Below, piece by piece: positions 36,498 through 45,341 of a DNA stretch of 64,000 nt. This stretch comes from Cupriavidus sp. P-10. GTDB lineage: Bacteria; Pseudomonadota; Gammaproteobacteria; Burkholderiales; Burkholderiaceae. A program made the position numbers and the translations under genes. Where the stretch lies: assembly GCF_003402535.2 (NCBI RefSeq), contig NZ_AP025170.1, forward strand, positions 558,001 through 622,000, in the 5' to 3' direction. Each line of letters starts with the position of its first letter. Position 1 is the first letter of the stretch. Below the pieces are notes generated by a model. The model ran no database searches and was not told where the DNA came from. It was given only the letters and a program-made list of their open reading frames with translations.

Positions 36498-37445
36498 TCA
36501 GCCGCGCGGATGGTGCTGCTGGTGCAGCTCGCGCAGGCGTTCGCGTGCGACGTGGGTGTAAATCTGGGTGGTGGAAATATCGGCGTGGCCGAGCAGCAGC
36601 TGCACCACGCGCAGGTCGGCGCCGTGGTTGAGCAGGTGCGTGGCGAAGGCGTGCCGCAGCGTGTGCGGCGACAGCGGCGCATGCACGCCGGCATCGCGCG
36701 CATGGCGCTTGATCAGGTGCCAGAACGCCTGGCGCGTCATGCCTTCGCCGCGCTGCGTGACGAAGAGCGCGTCGCAGGCGCGCCCGGCCAGCAGCGCGGG
36801 ACGGGCGCTGGCGAGGTAGCGGCGCAGCCAGTCGGAGGCCTGCTGGCCGAACGGGACCAGCCGTTCCTTGTCGCCCTTGCCGCCGACCACGCGCGCCACG
36901 CCCTCGTTCAGGCCGATCTCGATGGTTTTCATCTGGGTCAGCTCGGACACGCGCAGGCCGCTGGCATACATCAGCTCCAGCATGGTGCGGTCGCGCAGGC
37001 CCAGCGGCGTGCCGGTGTCGGGCGCTTCCAGCAGCGCATCGACCTGCGCCTCGGTCAGTGTCTTGGGGTAGCGCGGCGGCTGCTTGGCGGGGCGCAGCAG
37101 CAGGCAGGGATCGGCCTCGACGATGTGTTCGCGCAACGCCCACTGGTAGAAGCGCCGGAACACCGCCAGCCGCCGGTTGGCCGACGACGCGCGCGTCTGT
37201 GTGTGGCGTGCGCTGAAATAGGCCGACAGCACGCTGTCGTCCACGCCCGGCAGCTCGCCGTGGCCGTCGTGGCGCAGCCAGCGGGCCAGCAAGGTCAGGT
37301 CGCGCCGGTACGCGTCGATGGTGTTCTGCGACAGGCCGTCTTCCAGCCACAGCGCGTCGCAGAAGCGGCCGACCAGCGCCGCGTCGGCATCGCTGGGAGC
37401 CGCGGCAAGATCTGGCGGTGCGGCCACCGGTGCGGCGGCACTCAT
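36498..37445 (-). CDS. xerD: Site-specific tyrosine recombinase XerD
   Basis: Resolves chromosome dimers at dif together with XerC and FtsK. The 315-residue protein has the SAM-like core-binding domain (DGLSQNTIDAYRRDL) and a full set of catalytic residues: R165 (ASGLRVSEL), K190, H261 and R264 (SPHTLRHAFATHLLNHG), H287 and nucleophile Y296 (STTQIYTHV). The signature GADLRVVQLLLGHADI favours XerD over XerC. The ATG overlaps the end of ogt by 4 bases. No dif-like site is apparent in the window. Confidence 0.95.
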   Translation of the reverse strand: MSAAAPVAAPPDLAAAPSDADAALVGRFCDALWLEDGLSQNTIDAYRRDLTLLARWLRHDGHGELPGVDDSVLSAYFSARHTQTRASSANRRLAVFRRFYQWALREHIVEADPCLLLRPAKQPPRYPKTLTEAQVDALLEAPDTGTPLGLRDRTMLELMYASGLRVSELTQMKTIEIGLNEGVARVVGGKGDKERLVPFGQQASDWLRRYLASARPALLAGRACDALFVTQRGEGMTRQAFWHLIKRHARDAGVHAPLSPHTLRHAFATHLLNHGADLRVVQLLLGHADISTTQIYTHVARERLRELHQQHHPRG

Positions 37446-37933
37446 ATCAGCATGGCGCCTTCATGGCGCAGCAGCCAGCGTTTGACGTCGAGGTAGAAAC
37501 CGTCTTCGGCATGATGGGAGAAGCCGCCGATACCGCGGGCCGAGACCACGCGATGGCAGGGGATCACGATCGGGAACGGATTCTGGCCGCAAGCCTGGCC
37601 CACCGCGCGCGGCATCGCGCCGATGGCCCCGGCAATGGTGCCGTAGGTGGTGGTGGCGCCGCGCGGCACGGCGGCGATCGCCTGCCAGACCTGCTGCTGG
37701 AAATCGCTGCCCGCCGGAGCGAGGGGCAGGTCGAAGGGGGCGTCGGGGTTGGCGTAGTACGCGTCGAGCTGGGCCTCGAGCCGGGCCACGAGCTGGCGCG
37801 TCAGCGCATCGGCCGGCGCGCGTGCCTCGACGTGCGCGGGCAGGTACACGATGGCCCGGATGCGCGTGCCGTCCGTGCGCACGCCGACCTTGCCGAACGG
37901 GGCGGAAAGGATGGCATCGTAAGTGGCAGGCAT
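37442..37933 (-). CDS. ogt: Methylated-DNA-protein cysteine methyltransferase
   Basis: Suicide repair enzyme that moves the alkyl group from O6-alkylguanine to its own cysteine, C126 in IPCHRVV. Other marks are YGTIAGAIG and GQNPFPIVIPCHR. The 163-residue form from the ATG at 37933 was chosen; an in-frame TTG at 37984 would add 17 unlikely residues. Its stop overlaps the xerD start, so the pair is co-transcribed, and its 5' end lies about 50 bp from the terminator of the upstream Bug gene. Confidence 0.94.
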   Translation of the reverse strand: MPATYDAILSAPFGKVGVRTDGTRIRAIVYLPAHVEARAPADALTRQLVARLEAQLDAYYANPDAPFDLPLAPAGSDFQQQVWQAIAAVPRGATTTYGTIAGAIGAMPRAVGQACGQNPFPIVIPCHRVVSARGIGGFSHHAEDGFYLDVKRWLLRHEGAMLI

Positions 37934-37984
37934 GGCGGTCGAACTGGGGCGGATGCTGGATTTTAGTGCTTTTTGCGTTGGCAA

Positions 37985-38010
37985 GAAAAAAGGCCGCCTG
38001 GCGGCGGCCT
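37985..38010 (-). terminator. Intrinsic terminator after the Bug gene
   Basis: On the minus strand AGGCCGCC-GCCA-GGCGGCCT (a perfect 8-bp stem, 37991-38010) is followed at once by a T-run. It starts 24 bases after the stop of the Bug receptor gene and isolates ogt-xerD from it. Confidence 0.92.
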
Positions 38011-38034
38011 CAGCGGCAAGTGCTGCAGCCGGAT

Positions 38035-39003
38035 TTATTGCTCCAGCTTGATGTTCTGCACCTTCACCAGGTTCTTCATCTTGTCGAACTCTTTCCTGAT
38101 CTCGGCCGCGTGCTGCGCCGGCGTATTGCCCGATGGCTCGGCGCCGGCGGTGCGCAGGCGCTCCTGGAAGCCCTTGTCCTGCAGCGCCTTGACAGCGGCG
38201 TCGTTCAGCTTCTTGATGACGTCGTCAGGCGTGCCGGCCGGCGCTACCAGGCCGTACCAGGCCGGGTCGTTCGGCTCCTTCAGGCCCATTTCGCCGAAGG
38301 TCGGCACGTCCGGCAGCGAGTCCAGGCGCTTGTTCCAGGCCACCACCAGCGGGCGCAGCTTGCCGGCCTTGATATAGGGCATCGACGACGGCAGGTTGTC
38401 CACCATGATCGGCACCTGGCCGGCAAGCACGTCGTTCAGCGCCGGGCCCGCGCCGCGGTACGGGATATGGACCATGAAGGTCTTGGTCGATACCTTGAAC
38501 TGCTCGCCCAGCATGTGGCCGAAGCCGCAGGTGCCCGACGACGCGTACGAGTACTTGCCCGGGTTGGCCTTCAGCACGGCCAGGAATTCCTTGTAGGTCT
38601 TGGCCGGGAAGTTCGGGTTCACCGCGATCACGTTGGCCACGTTGGCCAGGTTGGTGATGGGCTTGAAGTCCTTGATCGGGTCGTACGACAGCTTGGGGTT
38701 GCAGGCCGGGTTCACGGCCATGGTCGACACCGTCGAGATGCCGATGGTGTATCCGTCCGGCGCCGCCTTGGCGATCGCGTCCGCTCCGATCGAGCCGCCC
38801 CCGCCGGCGCGGTTTTCCACGACCACCGGCTGGCCCAGGATGCGGCTCATCTGGTCGGCGGCGCCGCGGCCGACGATGTCGGTGGTGCCGCCCGGTGCGA
38901 ACGGAATAATCAGGCGGATCGGCTTGGTCGGAAAGCTCTGGGCGTGCGCCGTGGTGGTGGCCGCGACCAGGGCCAGGGTCAGGGCGAGTTTGCCAGCTTG
39001 CAT
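38035..39003 (-). CDS. Bug/TctC-family periplasmic solute receptor
   Basis: A 322-residue receptor with a short signal peptide (MQAGKLALTLALVAATTTAHA) and the family signatures PIRLIIPFAPGGTTDIVGR, VVVENRAGGGGSIGADAIAK and PDGYTIGIS. A cysteine pair (about C113 and C167, in NPACNP and SGTCGFG) may form a disulphide. It stands alone, with a clear terminator downstream and no transporter genes beside it. Ligand unknown; it is the third orphan Bug gene in the window. Confidence 0.94.
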   Translation of the reverse strand: MQAGKLALTLALVAATTTAHAQSFPTKPIRLIIPFAPGGTTDIVGRGAADQMSRILGQPVVVENRAGGGGSIGADAIAKAAPDGYTIGISTVSTMAVNPACNPKLSYDPIKDFKPITNLANVANVIAVNPNFPAKTYKEFLAVLKANPGKYSYASSGTCGFGHMLGEQFKVSTKTFMVHIPYRGAGPALNDVLAGQVPIMVDNLPSSMPYIKAGKLRPLVVAWNKRLDSLPDVPTFGEMGLKEPNDPAWYGLVAPAGTPDDVIKKLNDAAVKALQDKGFQERLRTAGAEPSGNTPAQHAAEIRKEFDKMKNLVKVQNIKLEQ

Positions 39004-39116
39004 GAGATCATGTCTCCCGTCAGAAATCCGGGCAGGGTGCTGCCCGGAAGCAAAGAAACCGTCGCGGTGCCACAGGTAAAGGCACGGCGGCGGCAGCGTA
39101 AAAGAATGCGGCCCTG

Positions 39117-39812
39117 TCAGCCGCCGAGCAGTCCGCGCTTGACGTCCGGGTCGACCGGGCGGTCGCCCAGGAACACCCGCAGCACGGCCTGGTAGAAGTC
39201 TTCGCCGGGGATCGGGCGGCCGCGCGGCGTGCCGTTGATGGCGACGACCGTGCCCGTCTGCGGGGTAAAGTCCAGGTTGATCACGTCGCCCTTGTGCGCG
39301 TTGCCGACCTCCCCCAGGGTGCGCTCGAACTGCACCAGCCGCGCGGACAGCCCCTGCACCTGGGATTCGCTGTGGTTGTCGCGGATGCCCTGGCGGATGG
39401 CGCGGGCAAAGGCAGGCGGTTCGGCCTCGCGCAGCATGCGCAACTGTAGCCGCTTGGCGCCGGGCGTGCCGAGTACCACGGTCGCGTTGCGGGCCTTTTC
39501 CTGCAGGTACAGCGCGGCTACGTAGCCCTTGGTCAGGAAGCGCGCGCGCAGCGCGGTGCCGTTGAGTTGCAGTTCCTTGCCGCCCACGCGCGCGGCGTCA
39601 TCGAAGCGGATCCCCTCCATCTCGATCGCGCGCGCCGGCATCGCGCCGGCCGCGGTGGTGGCGCACAGCATCACCAGCAGGGCGGCCGCGCGCGAGCGCA
39701 GGCCGGTGTGAAGGCCAGCGCGTGAACGGGAGCGAAGGTGGGTGTCCGGGCCTGGCGGCGCGGAACGGGTGCGGGACAACATGGCGGCAGGACGTACAAC
39801 TAGGCATGCCAT
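39117..39812 (-). CDS. Chalcone isomerase-like periplasmic protein
   Basis: A 231-residue protein with a signal peptide (AAALLVMLCATTAAGAMPARA, cleaved near residue 62) after a long basic head, and a bacterial chalcone isomerase-like fold: GIRFDDAARVGGKELQLNGT, ALYLQEKARNA, KGDVINLDFTPQTGTVVAING. The bacterial members have no proven isomerase activity. The ATG at 39812 has AGGT 8 bases upstream; the internal ATG at 39782 would give a more ordinary signal peptide. Function unknown beyond probable small-ligand binding in the periplasm. Confidence 0.85.
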   Translation of the reverse strand: MACLVVRPAAMLSRTRSAPPGPDTHLRSRSRAGLHTGLRSRAAALLVMLCATTAAGAMPARAIEMEGIRFDDAARVGGKELQLNGTALRARFLTKGYVAALYLQEKARNATVVLGTPGAKRLQLRMLREAEPPAFARAIRQGIRDNHSESQVQGLSARLVQFERTLGEVGNAHKGDVINLDFTPQTGTVVAINGTPRGRPIPGEDFYQAVLRVFLGDRPVDPDVKRGLLGG

Positions 39813-39963
39813 GCTGACCTAAATCTGGAAAAATACCTATCCGTATCTGCCCTAGTCTGCACATTCCCGCACGTCGGCCGTATTTCCATCCCACATCCGG
39901 CCGGAATCGCGACCGGAGGCCGGGCAGCTACCACGCCGTGCCCTCGCCATTACAACAACGACA

Positions 39964-40857
39964 ATGTCTTCTGCTCTCCTGCTGGTGCCTGACTTCAGCC
40001 TGATCCTGATCGGCTGGCTGCTGGTGCGCTATTCCCCGTTCGACCGCGCCTTCTGGGGCGGAGTGGAGCGGCTGGTCTACTTTGTGCTGTTCCCGGCGCT
40101 GCTGCTGCAGTCGACCAATGCCGCCGTCTTCGATTTCTCGTCGACCTCGGCGATGCTGGGCCTGGCGCTGCTGGCGATGGCCGTGGGCATGGCAGCCGGC
40201 TACGCCGTCAAATGGGTGCTGAAGCCCGATGCGCTGAGCTTTGCCTCGGGCCTGCAGACCGCCTTCCGCTTTAATTCCTACATCGGCCTGGCGCTGGCAT
40301 CGCGCCTCGGCGGCAGCGAGGGGCTTGCGCTGATGGCGGTGATCGTCGGCTGCACCGTGCCGCTGTGCAACGTGGCGGCGGTGTGGGCGCTGGCCCGGCA
40401 CGGCGAGACCGCGCTGTGGAAGGAGCTGGCGCGCAACCCGCTGATCCTGGCCACGGCCGGCGGCCTCGTGACCAACCTGCTGGGCCTGCACCCGCCCGAG
40501 GTGGTGGCGATGACGCTGAACCGGCTTGGCTCGGCCTCGACCGCGCTGGGGCTGATGACGGTGGGCGCCGGTTTGCAGATGAGCGGGGCGACCGGCACGG
40601 TCGGGCCGGTGGCATGGTGGACCGGGGTCAAGCTGCTGGCGATGCCGTGCGTGGCCTGGCTGGTGGGCCGGCACCTGCCGCTGACCGCGCTGCAGTACCA
40701 GATCGTGGTGCTCTATGCCTCGCTGCCCACCGCGTCGAGCGCCTATATCCTGGCGGTGCGGATGGGCGGCAACGGGCCGATGGTGGCGGCGACGATTTCT
40801 GTGATGACGGTGGCGGCCATCGTCACCACGCCGCTGTGGCTGGCGCTGGTCAGCTAG
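39964..40857 (+). CDS. AEC (auxin efflux carrier) family transporter
   Basis: A 297-residue membrane protein with about ten helices and the AEC layout: two homologous halves, FALFPALLL-like segments (YFVLFPALLLQSTNA) and a C-terminal LPTASSAYILAVRMGGNG that matches the family's most conserved motif. Bacterial members move malonate, malate or other small acids (MdcF, MleP types). No linked catabolic gene identifies the substrate. The stop codon lies inside a 14-bp tandem array shared with convergent queG. Confidence 0.93.
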   Translation: MSSALLLVPDFSLILIGWLLVRYSPFDRAFWGGVERLVYFVLFPALLLQSTNAAVFDFSSTSAMLGLALLAMAVGMAAGYAVKWVLKPDALSFASGLQTAFRFNSYIGLALASRLGGSEGLALMAVIVGCTVPLCNVAAVWALARHGETALWKELARNPLILATAGGLVTNLLGLHPPEVVAMTLNRLGSASTALGLMTVGAGLQMSGATGTVGPVAWWTGVKLLAMPCVAWLVGRHLPLTALQYQIVVLYASLPTASSAYILAVRMGGNGPMVAATISVMTVAAIVTTPLWLALVS

Positions 40858-40917
40858 GTCCGGTCAGCGAGGTCCGGCCAGCCAGATTCGGTCAGCCAAA
40901 TTCGGTCAGCCAGTGCG
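40848..40917. repeat. 14-bp tandem array over two convergent stop codons
   Basis: Five units in a row (40848, 40862, 40876, 40890, 40904): GGTCAGCTAGGTCC, GGTCAGCGAGGTCC, GGCCAGCCAGATTC, GGTCAGCCAAATTC and GGTCAGCCAGTGCG. The first holds the AEC stop; the last encodes the C-terminus and stop of queG. The first nine bases are nearly constant. Confidence 0.88.
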
Positions 40918-42132
40918 TGCCGGCTCGCCCTGCGCGAGCGCCCAGTCGATATGCTCCAGCACCAAAGGCGAAGCGGACTCGCGCGCCGCCTGCAAGGCGG
41001 CGCGGATGCGCGCGGCCAGTGCCGCGTCTTCCGCGCGCGTGCCCGACAGCGCCACGCGCAGGCTGTTACCCAGTCCCACCGCCAGGTTGCGCAGCCAGCG
41101 CTCATGGCCGATGCGCCGGATCGGGCTGCCTTCCAGGCGCTGGTTGAACTCGTCCTCGGTCCACTGGAACAGCGCCACCATGTCGGGCGCGTCCAGGCCG
41201 TTGCGCACATCGAAGTCCGGCACGCTGGCCACGTGCGCGAACTTGTTCCACGGGCAGGCCAGCTGGCAGTCGTCGCAGCCGTAGACACGGTTGCCCATCG
41301 GCGCGCGGAATTCGGCCGGGATCGGGCCCTTGTGCTCGATGGTCAGGTAGGAGATGCAGCGGCGCGCATCGAGCCGGTAGGGCGCAACGATGGCGCGCGT
41401 GGGGCAGATGTCGAGGCAGCGGTGGCAATTGCCGCAGTGGCCCGGTTCGGGCGCATCGGCCGGCAACGGGATATCTACCAGGATCTCGCCCAGGAAGAAC
41501 ATCGAGCCCCCGTCGCGGTCGAGCAGCAGCGTATGCTTGCCGCGCCAGCCGAGTCCGCCCTGGCTGGCCAGCGCCACTTCCATCACCGGCGCGGAATCGG
41601 TGAAGACACGGTAGCCGAATTTGCCGATTTCGGCCTCGATCCGGCTGGCCAACTGCTGGAGACGGCTGCGCAGGACCTTGTGATAGTCGCGGCCGCGCGC
41701 GTACAGCGACACCACCGCCGTGGCCGGATCGCCCAGCCGCGCCAGTTCGCGCCGGCGCCAGTCGGGCGCGCCCGGTGGGGTTTCGGCAGCAGGGACATAG
41801 GGCATGCGCGCGACGATGGCGCGTACCGTGCCCGGCACCAGTTCGGCCGGACGGGCGCGCCGCAAGCCGTGGTTCGCCATATAATCCATGTCGCCGTGAT
41901 AACCCTGCTCCAGCCATGCCAGAAGCCCCGGCTCGGCGTGGCCAAGATCGACGTCGGCGATGCGCACCGACGCAAAACCCAGCGCGGCGCCCCATTCGCG
42001 GATAGATTCCGCAAGCGCCGCCAGCTCCTCGGGGTTGGCCTGGCCGGCCTGGCCGGATTGCCCTGGAGCGCTTGCGGGAACACTATGCGCGCCTGGCGCG
42101 CTGGCCGGCGGCTTGACTGCTGGGTCGATCAT
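40906..42132 (-). CDS. queG: Epoxyqueuosine reductase QueG
   Basis: Cobalamin- and Fe-S-dependent enzyme that reduces epoxyqueuosine to queuosine in tRNA. The 408-residue protein has the QueG core (ALGFASVRIADVDLGHAEPG) and two 4Fe-4S motifs, CGNCHRCLDICPTRAI and CDDCQLACPWNKFA. The first 30 residues are a low-complexity Ala/Gly/Gln stretch with a duplicated GQ(S/A)GQAGQA block. The ATG at 42132 is only 16 bp from the divergent tsaE start. Head-to-head queG-tsaE is common in betaproteobacteria. Confidence 0.96.
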   Translation of the reverse strand: MIDPAVKPPASAPGAHSVPASAPGQSGQAGQANPEELAALAESIREWGAALGFASVRIADVDLGHAEPGLLAWLEQGYHGDMDYMANHGLRRARPAELVPGTVRAIVARMPYVPAAETPPGAPDWRRRELARLGDPATAVVSLYARGRDYHKVLRSRLQQLASRIEAEIGKFGYRVFTDSAPVMEVALASQGGLGWRGKHTLLLDRDGGSMFFLGEILVDIPLPADAPEPGHCGNCHRCLDICPTRAIVAPYRLDARRCISYLTIEHKGPIPAEFRAPMGNRVYGCDDCQLACPWNKFAHVASVPDFDVRNGLDAPDMVALFQWTEDEFNQRLEGSPIRRIGHERWLRNLAVGLGNSLRVALSGTRAEDAALAARIRAALQAARESASPLVLEHIDWALAQGEPARTG

Positions 42133-42148
42133 CCCTGAATTGTACGCA

Positions 42149-42673
42149 ATGCCCTTGCTCGAAGAACGCACCCTGACGCTGCCCGACGAAGCCGCCACCG
42201 CGCGCCTGGGCGCCGCGCTGGCCGCCACGGTGCAGGCCATGCCGCCGCGCACGGTGCATGTGCAGTTGTCCGGCGACCTTGGCGCCGGCAAGACCACGCT
42301 GTCGCGCGCGGTGCTGCGCGCGCTCGGCCATGCGGGCAAGGTCCGCAGCCCCACCTACACGCTGTGCGAGCCCTACGAGGTGGCCCGCGCCGACGGCTCG
42401 CCGCTGACGGTCTACCACTTCGACCTGTACCGCTTCGCCGATCCGGAGGAGTGGATAGACGCAGGTTTCCGCGACTGTTTTGCCGAACCTGCCTTCAACC
42501 TGGTCGAATGGCCGGAGAAGGCGGGGCGGCTGCTCGGGGAACCCGACCTGCATGTGTTGCTCCAATCGGACATGACACCGCCGGACGACAGCGAAAACGA
42601 TGCCGGGGAGCGACGAATCGCGACGTTGCGCGCCTATACTCACACTGGACTTACCTTGCTGAACGCATGCTGA
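42149..42673 (+). CDS. tsaE: tRNA t6A biosynthesis ATPase TsaE
   Basis: P-loop ATPase that works with TsaD/TsaB to place threonylcarbamoyl on tRNA A37. The 174-residue protein has the Walker A GDLGAGKTTLSRAVLRAL, then SPTYTLCEPYEV and the Walker B-like YHFDLYRFADPEE. The ATG at 42149 gives the short normal N-terminus. Its stop overlaps the amiC start by 7 bases, a conserved tsaE-amiC pairing also found in E. coli (amiB). TsaC of the same pathway lies at 11.6 kb. Confidence 0.95.
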   Translation: MPLLEERTLTLPDEAATARLGAALAATVQAMPPRTVHVQLSGDLGAGKTTLSRAVLRALGHAGKVRSPTYTLCEPYEVARADGSPLTVYHFDLYRFADPEEWIDAGFRDCFAEPAFNLVEWPEKAGRLLGEPDLHVLLQSDMTPPDDSENDAGERRIATLRAYTHTGLTLLNAC

Positions 42674-44166
42674 TCAAGCGACTTGCCACCGACCGCCCCG
42701 ATGGACCCGACGGCCTGCTGCAGGCGCGCCGCAAATGGATGGCGCAGGCACTGAAGCTGGGCGCGGGCACGGCCGTGCTGACGCTCGCCGGCCCGCAGAT
42801 CGCGTTCGGCGCCGGCATCGTCGCGGTGCGCGTGTGGCCGGCCGAGGACTACACCCGCGTCACCATCGAATCCGATGCGCCGCTGTCTGCGGTGCACCAG
42901 ATGATTCGCGATCCGGACAGGCTGGTGGTCGACATCGATGGCCTGGACCTCTCGCCCACGCTGCGCGAGCTGGTGGCCAAGATCACCCCCAACGACCCCT
43001 ATATCCAGACCGTGCGCGTCGGCCAGAACCGCCCGCGCGTGGTGCGCATGGTGTTCGACCTGAAGGAGAGCGTGGCGCCGCAGGTGTTCACGCTGTTGCC
43101 GATCGGCACCTACCGCAACCGGCTGGTGTTCGACCTGTACCCGGTCAACCCGCCCGACCCGCTGTGGAAACTGGTGCGCGACACCGAGGACAAGCAGCGC
43201 CGCTTCGCCACCTCGGACCCCGCGCCGGGTCCGGACAGCATTGCCGGTGCCCCGGCTGGCGCCGAGGAAGATGCCATCGGCGCGCTGGTGCGCAAGTTCG
43301 ACGAGAAGGGCGACGTGCCGGCCACGACTGCGCCGCCACCCCCGGTGGTTGCCGCCCGGCCCAGGCCGTCGGCCCCCATGGTGCCGAAGCCGGATGCCCC
43401 CGTGGTGCCGCCGGTCGCGCGCGACAACCCGACTGCCGAGCGCCCGTTCAAGATGCGCCGCCTGCTGACGGTGGCCCTGGATCCCGGCCACGGCGGCGAA
43501 GACCCCGGCGCGATCGGCGCCGCTGGTTCGCGCGAGAAGGACGTGGTGCTGCAGATCGCGCACCGGCTGCGCGCCAAGATCGACGCCCAGCCCAATATGC
43601 GCGCGATGATGACGCGCGATGCGGATTTCTTCGTGCCATTGAACGTGCGCGTGCAGAAGGCGCGACGGGTGCAGGCCGACCTGTTCGTGTCGATCCACGC
43701 GGATGCCTTCCTGTCGCCGGAGGCCAATGGTGCGTCGGTGTTCGCATTGTCCGAGCGTGGCGCGTCCAGTTCCGCGGCGCGCTGGCTGGCCAACAAGGAA
43801 AACGCCGCTGACCTGATCGGTGGCGCCAACATGGGCAACAAGGATGCGCAGGTCGCGCGCGTGTTGCTGGACCTGTCCACCACCGCGCAGATCAATGACA
43901 GCCTGCAGGTCGGCAAGTCCGTGCTGGGCGAGATCGGCGGCATCAACCGGCTGCACAAGGGGAGTGTGGAGCAGGCCGGGTTTGCGGTGCTCAAGGCGCC
44001 GGATATCCCGTCGATCCTGATCGAGACCGCGTTTATCAGCAACCCCGCCGAGGAGCGCAAGCTCAACGACAGCGCGCACCAGGAGCAGCTGGCGAATGCC
44101 ATCCTGCGTGGGATCAAGGCGTATTTTGCGAAGAATCCGCCGTTGTCGAAGAATCCGTCGGTGTGA
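42667..44166 (+). CDS. amiC: N-acetylmuramoyl-L-alanine amidase (AmiC type)
   Basis: Periplasmic zinc amidase that splits septal peptidoglycan for daughter-cell separation. The 499-residue protein has a Tat-like leader (ARRKWMAQALKLGAG), an AMIN domain at about residues 50-150 (VRVWPAEDYTRVTIESDAP), a Pro-rich linker (about 215-260) and the Amidase_3 domain: LDPGHGGEDPGAIG, SREKDVVLQIAHRL, VSIHADAFLS and LIETAFISNPAEE supply the zinc ligands and catalytic glutamate. The start overlaps the tsaE stop. The last 12 codons are an 18-bp duplication (KNPPLS-KNPSV). A strong terminator follows. Confidence 0.96.
   Translation: MLIKRLATDRPDGPDGLLQARRKWMAQALKLGAGTAVLTLAGPQIAFGAGIVAVRVWPAEDYTRVTIESDAPLSAVHQMIRDPDRLVVDIDGLDLSPTLRELVAKITPNDPYIQTVRVGQNRPRVVRMVFDLKESVAPQVFTLLPIGTYRNRLVFDLYPVNPPDPLWKLVRDTEDKQRRFATSDPAPGPDSIAGAPAGAEEDAIGALVRKFDEKGDVPATTAPPPPVVAARPRPSAPMVPKPDAPVVPPVARDNPTAERPFKMRRLLTVALDPGHGGEDPGAIGAAGSREKDVVLQIAHRLRAKIDAQPNMRAMMTRDADFFVPLNVRVQKARRVQADLFVSIHADAFLSPEANGASVFALSERGASSSAARWLANKENAADLIGGANMGNKDAQVARVLLDLSTTAQINDSLQVGKSVLGEIGGINRLHKGSVEQAGFAVLKAPDIPSILIETAFISNPAEERKLNDSAHQEQLANAILRGIKAYFAKNPPLSKNPSV
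44131..44166 (+). repeat. 18-bp duplication at the amiC 3' end
   Basis: Two adjacent 18-bp units (44131-44148 and 44149-44166) share 14 bases, starting AAGAATCCG in both, and encode KNPPLS-KNPSV-stop. Confidence 0.7.
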
Positions 44167-44180
44167 TCGGAACGGACACA

Positions 44181-44208
44181 AAAAAACCGGGGTTTGCCCC
44201 GGTTTTTT
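44181..44208. terminator. Bidirectional intrinsic terminator
   Basis: AAAAAACCGGGG-TTTG-CCCCGGTTTTTT is a perfect 12-bp stem with A and T runs on its outer sides. It serves plus-strand amiC and the convergent minus-strand SBF transporter gene, which ends at 44224. Confidence 0.95.
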
Positions 44209-44223
44209 TACGACTGCGGCACC

Positions 44224-45249
44224 TTACGCCCGCGCCGCCGCGCGATCCTCCAGCAGCGCATCCCGATTGGCATAGCGCGCGGCGATCACCGAGCAGACGA
44301 TCAGCTGCAACTGGTGATAAACCATCAGCGGCAGCACCAGCAGCCCCAGCGCGGGATGGCCGGCAAACAGGATCTTCGCCATCGGGATGCCGTTGGCCAG
44401 GCTCTTCTTCGAGCCGCAGAACACCGCGGTGATCTCGTCCTCGACCGAGAACCCCATCCGCCGCGCGGTCAGCGTGGTGAAGCCCAGCACCACGAACAGC
44501 AGCACCGCGGCGATCAGCATCACCGCACCGATGGTCTGCCACTGGTACTGGTGCCACAGGCCTTCGGCGGTGGCATCGCAGAACGACGAGTAGACGATCA
44601 GCACGATCACGCCACGGTCGATCTTGGTGGTGATCTGCTTCTTCTTCGCCAGCCAGTTGCCGATCAGCGGACGCAGCAGCTGGCCCAGCGCGAACGGCAG
44701 CAGCAATTGCAGCGCCACGCCGGTAAGCGCCTTGCCCAGCGGCATCGACGCGCCGCTGGCGCTGATCACCAGCCCCATCAGCAGCGGCGTGACCAGCATG
44801 CCGATCAGGCCCGAGATGGTGGCGTTGAAGATCGCGCCCGACACATTGCCACGCGCCATCGAGGTCATGGCCACCGACGACGACACCGTAGAAGGCAGCG
44901 CGCACAGGAAGAACACGCCCAGCAGCAGGTCCGGCGGCAGCGTGTTGTGCAGGGCCAGCATCAGCAGCGCGCCGACCACCGGGAACACCACGTAGGTGAA
45001 CGACTGCACGAACGCATGCAGGCGCCAGTTCTTGGCGCCCGCCACCAGCTTGTCGCGCGACAGTGCCGCGCCATGCAGGAAAAAGACCAGTGCCACGCCC
45101 ACGCTGGTGACCACGCCAAGGTGCAGCGGGCCCTTGCCGGTGCCGATTTCCGGGGCCGCCAGGGCGATCGCGATGGCGGTCAGCATGATGAGGACGAAGC
45201 CGTCGATCAGGTCATAGAGTTTCTTGAGCTTGGCAAAAAGACGGGACAT
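44224..45249 (-). CDS. SBF-like (bile acid:sodium symporter superfamily, YfeH type) transporter
   Basis: A 341-residue inner-membrane protein with about ten helices. The family signature FFLHGAALSRDKLVAG, CALPSTVSSSVAMTSMARGN and ITAVFCGSKKSLANGIPMAK match YfeH-like members of the SBF superfamily, distant relatives of bile acid and ArsB/ACR3 carriers. Transport substrate is unknown. It is divergent from a LysR regulator, 92 bp apart, which may control it. Confidence 0.93.
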   Translation of the reverse strand: MSRLFAKLKKLYDLIDGFVLIMLTAIAIALAAPEIGTGKGPLHLGVVTSVGVALVFFLHGAALSRDKLVAGAKNWRLHAFVQSFTYVVFPVVGALLMLALHNTLPPDLLLGVFFLCALPSTVSSSVAMTSMARGNVSGAIFNATISGLIGMLVTPLLMGLVISASGASMPLGKALTGVALQLLLPFALGQLLRPLIGNWLAKKKQITTKIDRGVIVLIVYSSFCDATAEGLWHQYQWQTIGAVMLIAAVLLFVVLGFTTLTARRMGFSVEDEITAVFCGSKKSLANGIPMAKILFAGHPALGLLVLPLMVYHQLQLIVCSVIAARYANRDALLEDRAAARA

Positions 45250-45315
45250 GACTGCGGTTGGTTAGGGTTTTGCCTAGTATTGGACGCCAGCCGGGTCTAG
45301 AATGCAAATTCATTT

Positions 45316-45326
45316 ATAGAATCTAT
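45316..45326. promoter_or_regulatory. Candidate LysR site in the SBF/LysR gap
   Basis: ATAGAATCTAT, a short palindrome with 5-base arms inside an AT-rich patch (45301-45330), lies 15 bp before the LysR start. It fits an autoregulatory LysR site but is short. Confidence 0.35.
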
Positions 45327-45341
45327 TTATCCGGTCGTTGC

